Below are positions 7,516-11,825 of a stretch of 11,825 nt of DNA, piece by piece. The stretch lies in the NCBI GenBank assembly GCA_035528475.1, contig DATKYO010000055.1, forward strand, positions 1-11,825, written 5' to 3'. Made by a program: the position numbers and the translations under genes. Under the pieces are notes generated by a model, which saw nothing but the letters and a program-made list of their open reading frames with translations, was not told where the DNA came from and searched no databases. This stretch comes from SD8 sp035528475 (GTDB lineage: Archaea > Halobacteriota > Methanomicrobia > Methanomicrobiales > Methanospirillaceae). Numbering within the stretch: the stretch's first letter is position 1; each line of letters starts with the position of its first letter.

Positions 7516-7549
7516 CCGAAGTTACCAATAATCCGGCCCTGAAATGGCC

Positions 7550-7555
7550 AAAAAA
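7550..7555 (-). terminator. Oligo-T stop after moaA
   Basis: Six T residues on the minus strand lie about 47 nt past the moaA stop, a usual form of archaeal terminator. It would separate rlmE-moaA from the next gene's promoter at 7506-7515. Confidence 0.4.
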
Positions 7556-7601
7556 GCTCTCCTTTTCCATGAGATATTCTGCATGCGGCTTTGTAGACTT
7601 T

Positions 7602-8480
7602 TCAATGATAGAACGGTTCGCGTCTTCGCACCGCTTCCCGGAAGAGATCTTCAAGTTCTTTTCCCCGGGCTTCACGAATATCAACCAGGTTGTCATTCCG
7701 GAGCAGGCAGGGTTTTAATTTTCCATCGGATGTAACCCTCAGGCGGTTGCAGAATTGACAGAATTCGGTATTATGGAGGGGTCTTACTACTTCCACTTCC
7801 GCACCGTCCATGCAGTATTTCTTACGGTGATGCATCCGCCTTGTCACTATTTGTTTGGAATTTTCAGACAGTCTCTTCTCGAGCGCGTTCAAATGGCTAT
7901 GATGCACACACCCCCCCAAATCCATGAGCTCGATAACCTGAAGGACCAGGTCGCGATTCCCTTTCACAAACCCGATAAAATCATCGATTTCGTCTTCGTT
8001 GATTCCTTCAAGGACAACCATATTAATCTTTACGGGTGTGAGACCCGCCTTTAAGGCCGCACGAATTCCCGTAAGAACCTGATCAAGGGAGTCATGCCTG
8101 GTAATACGTTGATAGGTCTCATTATTAAGACTGTCAAGGCTCACATTTACCCTTGAAAGCCCTGCTGACTTGAGATCTGCTGCCATATCCGCAAGCAGGG
8201 TGCCATTCGTAGTCAGGGAGCGTTCCATACCAGGCGGGACCGAACGAATAATTTCAAGGAGATCATGCCGCAGGAGCGGTTCTCCGCCGGTAAATTTTAC
8301 ACTCCTGATTGAAAAGCCCGCGGCAACCTTGAGGATCTCTGCAATCTCTTCTGCGCTCATCCTGTTCCGGGGAGAGTCTTCACCCTCAGCGTGGCAGTAT
8401 ATGCAATCTAAATTGCATGCAGGGGTGAGACTGATCCGGATATTGCTTACCGGCCGGTTAAATGGATCCTTCAGCATCAT
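7602..8480 (-). CDS. moaA: GTP 3',8-cyclase MoaA (molybdopterin synthesis, radical SAM)
   Basis: MoaA turns GTP into 3',8-cyclo-GTP, the first committed step of molybdopterin synthesis. The 292 residues carry the radical-SAM cluster motif CNLDCIYC (Cys22, Cys26, Cys29), the GGEP SAM-binding motif at 65-68 and TTNG at 90-93. The second [4Fe-4S] site typical of MoaA is Cys241, Cys244 and Cys258 in CX2CX13C spacing. The C-terminus is ...RRREPFYH and lacks the Gly-Gly end that bacterial and human MoaA need for activity. The start (ATG 8480, or the next codon 8477) lies inside rlmE, overlapping it by 23 nt, so translation is probably coupled. In methanogens the cofactor would serve tungsten or molybdenum formylmethanofuran dehydrogenase and formate dehydrogenase. 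Confidence 0.95.
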   Translation of the reverse strand: MMLKDPFNRPVSNIRISLTPACNLDCIYCHAEGEDSPRNRMSAEEIAEILKVAAGFSIRSVKFTGGEPLLRHDLLEIIRSVPPGMERSLTTNGTLLADMAADLKSAGLSRVNVSLDSLNNETYQRITRHDSLDQVLTGIRAALKAGLTPVKINMVVLEGINEDEIDDFIGFVKGNRDLVLQVIELMDLGGCVHHSHLNALEKRLSENSKQIVTRRMHHRKKYCMDGAEVEVVRPLHNTEFCQFCNRLRVTSDGKLKPCLLRNDNLVDIREARGKELEDLFREAVRRREPFYH

Positions 8481-9066
8481 ACTGGCAGCCTATGAAATTT
8501 TTTGCAATAACGTAAATTTCAGAACTTCCTTTTCTTGAGGCTTTGCATTTGAAGGTCTTCACTGACAAAAAGTACTTCCTAATTTCACGTAGCAGAATGT
8601 GGAAGTCCTCGCCCTGAAATGATTTTACTACAAAATTTCCTCCCTTTTTTAAGACATTGCAGGCAAATAAAAGGGAGTCTTCTCCGAGGCCGATTGCCCT
8701 GGCCTGATCATAACTCCGGTGACCGGAGAGTTTCGGGCTGGCATCCGAGAGAACAATGCTTACCGGTTCCAGGATTGACAGGACCCGGTCTCTCGTTTCC
8801 TTATTGGAAAAGTCACCGACAAGTGTAGTCACTCCCTCCAATGGCGAAATCGGGGAGAGGTCAACGCCCACGATTTTTCCCTTTGTAAGTTCCTTTGCGA
8901 CCTGAAGCCAGCTGCCGGGAGCTGCGCCAAGGTCTACAATGTTATCCGTTTCACGGATGATATGGTGCCGATCCTGGATCTCTCGCAGTTTGTAGGCGGC
9001 CCTTGAGCGGTATCCTTCCCGCATCGCCCTCACGTAATTCCGGTCCCTGCCCCATTGTGAACCCAT
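8458..9066 (-). CDS. rlmE: 23S rRNA 2'-O-methyltransferase RlmE (FtsJ/RrmJ family)
   Basis: RlmE adds a methyl group to the ribose of a uridine in the A-loop of 23S rRNA (U2552 in E. coli numbering). The 202-residue product shows the SAM-binding motif DLGAAPGSW at 45-53 and the full K-D-K-E catalytic set: Lys26 in RAAYKL, Asp108 in LSDASP, Lys148 in VKSFQG and Glu183 in SSEIY. The start ATG 9066 is preferred because AGGAG lies 8 nt before it and the protein then begins MGSQWGRDRNY, as expected for the family. The ATG at 9093 would add nine residues without a Shine-Dalgarno. It is the first gene of a pair with moaA and is divergent from pcn. Confidence 0.94.
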   Translation of the reverse strand: MGSQWGRDRNYVRAMREGYRSRAAYKLREIQDRHHIIRETDNIVDLGAAPGSWLQVAKELTKGKIVGVDLSPISPLEGVTTLVGDFSNKETRDRVLSILEPVSIVLSDASPKLSGHRSYDQARAIGLGEDSLLFACNVLKKGGNFVVKSFQGEDFHILLREIRKYFLSVKTFKCKASRKGSSEIYVIAKNFIGCQYDAEGSI

Positions 9067-9074
9067 ACAATATA

Positions 9075-9079
9075 CTCCT
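9075..9079 (-). promoter_or_regulatory. Shine-Dalgarno that decides the rlmE start
   Basis: AGGAG on the minus strand is 8 nt before ATG 9066. It lies downstream of the alternative ATG 9093, so it favours the shorter protein. Confidence 0.7.
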
Positions 9080-9110
9080 GCACCGGTCTTCATGGAATGT
9101 CCGATGAAAT

Positions 9111-9128
9111 CAGATATAATTAAAAATA
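9111..9128. promoter_or_regulatory. Shared AT-rich promoter core between rlmE and pcn
   Basis: The stretch around ATAATTAAAAATAT is TATA-like on both strands. Read minus, it would start transcription about 25 nt ahead of rlmE, leaving a leader with its AGGAG. Read plus, it would start near 9149, leaving a leader with the GGGGTG of pcn. A second TATA-like run, TTTATATTA at 9140-9148, would make pcn leaderless and is less favoured. Confidence 0.4.
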
Positions 9129-9168
9129 TGGTGGTCTAGTTTATATTACAATATATGCGGGGTGTATG

Positions 9169-9912
9169 ATGTTAAAAGCAACGATTGATGCAAATATCCT
9201 CAAGGAATCAATAGATGCAATATCAGCGCTGGTGACCGAGTGCCGGTTGCATTCTGATGAGAATGGCATGAGCACCCGTGCCGTGGACACGGCAAATGTG
9301 GCCATGATTTCGCTTTCCCTCAAGAAAGAGGCATTCGAATCATACAGCTCAACAAAAAACGAACTGGGGATGGATATTGCAAAGATGAAGAATATCTTCG
9401 GAATGATGGGAAGAGACGATCTCATAACCCTGGAGCTGCCTGAAGACGGGCACAAGCTGCAGGTGAGCTTTGAAGGATACCGGTATTCCATTACACTGCT
9501 CGATCCCAATACTATACGCAAGGATCCGAACCCGCCGAATATCGACCTTCCCGGTAAGGTCGTGCTCTCGGGGAGCGACCTTAACAATGCCATAAAGGCT
9601 GCATCTGTCGTTTCAGACAAGATTGCACTGGGAATCGATCCTGAAAAGGAGGTATTTTTTATGTCGGCAGACGGCGACACAGATAATATCAGAAGGGAGT
9701 TTGGGAAAGACGAAGTAAATTATATCAACGGAGTGGAAGCCCGTTCGTTGTATTCGCTGGATTACTTAAAAGATATGGGCAAGGTGATGAACAGGGCGGA
9801 AGAGGTGGAACTGTCGCTGGGAATCGACCATCCGGCGAAATTTTCGTTCTATATCGCCAGTGGCAATGGTTTCGTGGAGTACCTGCTGGCACCCCGCATC
9901 GAGGCCGATTGA
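9169..9912 (+). CDS. pcn: DNA polymerase sliding clamp (PCNA)
   Basis: The archaeal PCNA forms a ring around DNA and tethers polymerases, ligase, FEN1 and other PIP-box proteins. The 247-residue length and the sequence fit throughout: MLKATIDANI at the N-terminus, TRAVDTANVAMISL at 37-50, the interdomain linker around 115-127, and the C-terminal YLLAPRIE at 238-245. Two tandem ATGs exist at 9166 and 9169. I chose 9169 because GGGGTG at 9159-9164 would be 1 nt from the first but 4 nt from the second, and family members usually begin with a single Met-Leu/Phe-Lys. One copy is seen and nothing suggests a heterotrimeric paralogue nearby. The stop TGA shares its last A with the ATG of priL, so clamp and primase subunit are translationally linked. 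Confidence 0.97.
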   Translation: MLKATIDANILKESIDAISALVTECRLHSDENGMSTRAVDTANVAMISLSLKKEAFESYSSTKNELGMDIAKMKNIFGMMGRDDLITLELPEDGHKLQVSFEGYRYSITLLDPNTIRKDPNPPNIDLPGKVVLSGSDLNNAIKAASVVSDKIALGIDPEKEVFFMSADGDTDNIRREFGKDEVNYINGVEARSLYSLDYLKDMGKVMNRAEEVELSLGIDHPAKFSFYIASGNGFVEYLLAPRIEAD

Positions 9913-10934
9913 TGAGGGTCTCCCTGGAACTGAAAGACTTTGCAAAATATCCTTTTTTAAAAGAATCCCAACAGTTTATTGCGGGCCATGCTGAGAATAT
10001 CGAAGAATTCATCAATTCAAATCCCGGGAAAATTTCTTTAAAATACGCAATGGAGCGTGTAGAAGGGGCTCTGGGGAATCCCGAAGGATCGGGAATGCGG
10101 GAATCCCATGCTGTTCCTTCAGACAATTTCGGGGTGAAAATGTCTGTTTCGGGATATGCTCTGGCGAGGGTTCTGGTAACATGCTCCGGGGAAAGGAACG
10201 TGATCGAGAGGCTGTCAAGATACGAAGCCAACAGGGCGTACCGGTATCTGATTGACGAGGATGAAGAAAAAAAGACGTTCATTGCAGAAAGCGTGGGTGT
10301 CAAAATTGAGGAATCGGCCCTGCCTGTCATACGATATATAGAAATTGTAAGCGGCCTTCAAGATGACCGGTGGAGGCTGGTCAACAGGGACGTGGCCGGG
10401 GGATATGTCCGTATCAGCACGATGGACATGGACGAGATTATCCGTGAGGCAATCAGGGTTCTCATCTCATCCCAGCTGCCATTGCACGTTCCTGACCGGA
10501 TCTGTGAGATTCTCACCCCTTACCTTGAAAGGATTACAAAGACTTACCAGCAGAAGATACTTGAACAGTTCGGAGCAGTTGAGGAGGACTGCTTCCCGCC
10601 CTGCATGCAGGCCTTAATCTCCGCCCTCACCGGCGGGACAAATATCCCCCATACGGGCCGTTTTGCTCTCACTGCGTTTCTCCACAACATCGGGATGGAC
10701 AGCACGCAGATTATTGAACTCTATTGCAGGGCGCCGGATTTTGATTTGCAAAAGACCCAATATCAGGTTGAGCATATTTCGGGGCGGGGCGGAACGGAAT
10801 ATACTGCACCATCATGTGCTGCGATGCGGACCAATAGTCTTTGCATAAAAAAAGATAAAACCTGTGAGAAAATCAATCACCCGCTAAACTATTACAGGAT
10901 AAGGAAAAAGGTGGAGAAATCCCCCTCTATTTGA
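9912..10934 (+). CDS. priL: DNA primase large subunit PriL
   Basis: PriL is the iron-sulfur subunit that, with PriS, makes primers at the archaeal replication fork. From ATG 9912 it has 340 residues. The C-terminal domain has four cysteines in the family arrangement for a [4Fe-4S] cluster: Cys231 (FPPCMQAL), Cys272 (ELYCRAPDFD), Cys302 (APSCAAM) and Cys311 (NSLCI). It ends with the usual NHPLNYYRIRKK at 322-333. The N-terminal domain starts with LELKDFAKYPFL, typical of archaeal PriL. A TTG at 9909 would add one residue, but ATG 9912 in the TGATG junction is the natural start. priS is not in the window. The last 8 nt overlap the convergent small membrane protein gene. Confidence 0.95.
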   Translation: MRVSLELKDFAKYPFLKESQQFIAGHAENIEEFINSNPGKISLKYAMERVEGALGNPEGSGMRESHAVPSDNFGVKMSVSGYALARVLVTCSGERNVIERLSRYEANRAYRYLIDEDEEKKTFIAESVGVKIEESALPVIRYIEIVSGLQDDRWRLVNRDVAGGYVRISTMDMDEIIREAIRVLISSQLPLHVPDRICEILTPYLERITKTYQQKILEQFGAVEEDCFPPCMQALISALTGGTNIPHTGRFALTAFLHNIGMDSTQIIELYCRAPDFDLQKTQYQVEHISGRGGTEYTAPSCAAMRTNSLCIKKDKTCEKINHPLNYYRIRKKVEKSPSI

Positions 10935-11103
10935 TATTTTTATTTATCATATATCCTGCTCCGCTTATTACAAGGATAAAAACGATTATTGCAGTAATAT
11001 ACCCGATTGCAGGTCCGATCAATCCCGGCAGAAAAATGAGCAGCACGATAAATACGAAAAAACTTCCTACCGCAGTGAGAATGTCCATGAGCCGAGCGTC
11101 CAT
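10927..11103 (-). CDS. Small 58-residue protein with two membrane segments
   Basis: This short gene fills the otherwise empty space after priL. It reads ATG at 11103 to TAG at 10927-10929. The product begins MDARLMDILT, then has two hydrophobic stretches at about residues 8-26 and 30-52, split by a Pro-Gly turn (LPGLIGP at 25-31), and ends with a basic, polar tail NKNIK. This is a helical hairpin with short ends, so it should sit in the cytoplasmic membrane. I do not recognise the family, and such proteins are usually listed as hypothetical. There is no clear Shine-Dalgarno, but a TATA-like element lies about 29 nt upstream, which fits a leaderless message. Support is the hydrophobic pattern, the promoter and the lack of another gene on either strand here. 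A chance reading frame cannot be excluded. Confidence 0.65.
   Translation of the reverse strand: MDARLMDILTAVGSFFVFIVLLIFLPGLIGPAIGYITAIIVFILVISGAGYMINKNIK
10937..10945 (+). terminator. Oligo-T stop after pcn-priL
   Basis: TTTTTATTT follows the priL stop by 2 nt, a usual archaeal terminator form. On the other strand the same bases encode the C-terminal NKN of the small membrane protein. Confidence 0.5.
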
Positions 11104-11127
11104 GATATAGTATCTTTGACTGATTCC

Positions 11128-11137
11128 CTATATCTCT
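11128..11137 (-). promoter_or_regulatory. Probable TATA box for the small membrane protein gene
   Basis: AGAGATATAG on the minus strand is centred about 29 nt before ATG 11103, the spacing expected for a leaderless or nearly leaderless archaeal transcript. Confidence 0.4.
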
Positions 11138-11191
11138 ATCTTTTTCCCTGTGCGCACTGAATTGCCAAACGACCGGTTTTTCATGAGGGGC

Positions 11192-11200
11192 ATTTATGTA
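11192..11200 (+). promoter_or_regulatory. Possible TATA box for the ThiN gene
   Basis: ATTTATGTA is centred about 29 nt before ATG 11225, which has no clear Shine-Dalgarno. If real, the longer starts at 11150 (GTG) and 11183 (ATG) lie at or upstream of this element and would not be on the transcript. Confidence 0.35.
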
Positions 11201-11224
11201 GTACTGTGGCGACTGGTATTGAAC

Positions 11225-11764
11225 ATGAGTGCGGAAGAACGCGAGATTGTGCTTGAAAGGCTTCGTTATGCAGTGGAATTGCTCGAAGAATCCATGAGCA
11301 TTGAACTGATCCCGGAAGTGGGTTCAAACATAGCCTACGCGCTGACGAAGGCAAGGAGTCCCGGGGATGTTGCAGCAGTTGAAGGGAGGATTGTCAGGCT
11401 CTCGGGAAGAGCGCATGCGGTGGGACAGGTGGCGTTCGGTGCCAGTGACCATGTGGCCCGTATCATACTCACCGCCATCAAATTTGACCCGCATATAAGA
11501 AGTGCTGCAAATATTCGATATAATCCGGAAATAGTTAAAATCCTTGAGGATATGTTCCTGGAGGTATGTTCTTTTGACCGGGCAGGCGAGCCGCCGGGAA
11601 TACAGACAATGGACTGGGGCGTGGCGTCATGCTGCAAATCCGGGGTTCCAGATGTAATATTCGATTGCGGCGGTATCGGGAAAGAACCCATGATACGACT
11701 TTTGGGAGAGGATCCTGTTGAAGTTGCAAAGAAGGTTATTAAGGTGTCAGGACGCATAATTTAA
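11225..11764 (+). CDS. Free-standing ThiN-type thiamine-phosphate synthase
   Basis: ThiN joins the pyrimidine and thiazole halves of thiamine to give thiamine phosphate in archaea that lack bacterial-type ThiE; it is often the C-terminal part of a ThiD-ThiN fusion. Here the domain stands alone in 179 residues. Typical features are LIPEVGSNIAYAL at 28-40, FGASDHVARIIL at 71-82 (conserved His76 and Arg79), DWGVASCC at 130-137 and GKEPMIRLLGEDP at 152-164. I chose ATG 11225 because the recognisable domain starts there (MSAEEREIVLERL). In-frame GTG 11150 and ATG 11183 would add 25 or 14 unremarkable residues. No HTH domain is attached, unlike the ThiR repressors built on the same fold. It lies 22 nt before a probable rps17e. 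It could be a synthase or a ligand-binding relative. Confidence 0.85.
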   Translation: MSAEEREIVLERLRYAVELLEESMSIELIPEVGSNIAYALTKARSPGDVAAVEGRIVRLSGRAHAVGQVAFGASDHVARIILTAIKFDPHIRSAANIRYNPEIVKILEDMFLEVCSFDRAGEPPGIQTMDWGVASCCKSGVPDVIFDCGGIGKEPMIRLLGEDPVEVAKKVIKVSGRII

Positions 11765-11786
11765 GAATAAATCGAGGAATGGATAC

Positions 11787-11825
11787 ATGGGAATCAAACC
11801 AACCTATATCAAAGCAGTCGGGATA
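11787..11825 (+). CDS. rps17e: Probable ribosomal protein S17e, 3'-truncated by the window edge
   Basis: Only 13 codons are present, reading MGIKPTYIKAVGI. A Shine-Dalgarno GAGG at 11774-11777 lies 9 nt before the ATG, so a gene clearly starts here. The short N-terminus resembles archaeal S17e proteins, small components of the 30S subunit, which begin in the same style. The identification rests on so few residues that it is a reasoned guess. It probably shares a transcript with the ThiN gene 22 nt upstream. Confidence 0.55.
   Translation, partial: MGIKPTYIKAVGI

Noticed and set aside
7482..7604. Possible fusion of MoaA to the 167-residue protein by read-through of TGA, since the frame stays open for 40 codons
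   Set aside because: MoaA already has its full length and normal end near RRREPF. Forty open codons are expected by chance about one time in seven. A T-run and a TATA-like element lie in the gap, and the linker sequence looks non-coding.
9141..10330. Minus-strand frames of 179 and 201 codons opposite pcn and priL
   Set aside because: pcn and priL are unmistakable, and the antisense products have no coherent domain.
11104..11224. A thiamine (TPP) riboswitch ahead of the ThiN gene
   Set aside because: The 121 nt gap has no CUGAGA element or paired helices of a TPP aptamer that I can see; it is better explained by two opposing TATA-like sites.
1..11825. Defence island, mobile element, CRISPR array, integrase or tRNA gene
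   Set aside because: No repeats, transposase, nuclease or phage-like genes and no tRNA fold were seen; codon style is even and the genes are core archaeal functions.

Overview
The window reads as a piece of euryarchaeal chromosome, most likely from a methanogen of the order Methanomicrobiales. The sequence shows genes for making archaeosine (tgtA and arcS), an archaeal sliding clamp next to the large primase subunit, archaeal-type TATA elements and oligo-T stops, and the start of a probable ribosomal protein S17e gene. The order-level placement is inferred from the overall look of the proteins and was not tested by a search. Nearly every base is coding. The longest gap between genes is about 120 bases. 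No tRNA, rRNA, CRISPR array, insertion sequence or phage gene is visible.

Layout. (1) Bases 1-3546, plus strand: the 3' part of an AMMECR1-family gene, then tgtA, then arcS. They are packed tightly enough to be one operon (8 nt gap, then 8 nt overlap). (2) 3596-5780, plus: nfnA and nfnB, an NfnAB/SudBA-type pair of iron-sulfur flavoproteins, also overlapping by 8 nt. (3) 5784-7481, minus: an unrecognised 167-residue protein followed by an M20 metallopeptidase. They converge on nfnB with only 3 nt between. (4) 7602-9066, minus: rlmE then moaA, overlapping by 23 nt. (5) 9169-10934, plus: pcn then priL, transcribed away from rlmE across a short AT-rich shared promoter region. (6) 10927-11103, minus: a 58-codon gene for a small protein with two membrane segments, overlapping the end of priL tail to tail. 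(7) 11225 to the window end, plus: a free-standing ThiN-type thiamine-phosphate synthase gene and the first 13 codons of a probable rps17e.

How they fit together. tgtA and arcS act in sequence on the same tRNA base (position 15 in the D-loop). TgtA swaps guanine for preQ0, and ArcS works on the preQ0-tRNA. RlmE methylates 23S rRNA, so the left and middle of the window share an RNA-modification theme. PCNA and PriL are both replication-fork parts. NfnAB points to electron transfer between ferredoxin and pyridine nucleotides. MoaA starts molybdopterin synthesis, which methanogens need for their tungsten or molybdenum formylmethanofuran and formate dehydrogenases.

I do not see a clear new multi-gene system such as a defence island. 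The items most worth following up are the unrecognised 167-residue protein linked to the M20 enzyme, the 58-residue membrane protein behind priL, the AMMECR1 gene tied to archaeosine genes, and the electron-bifurcation pair in a presumed methanogen.
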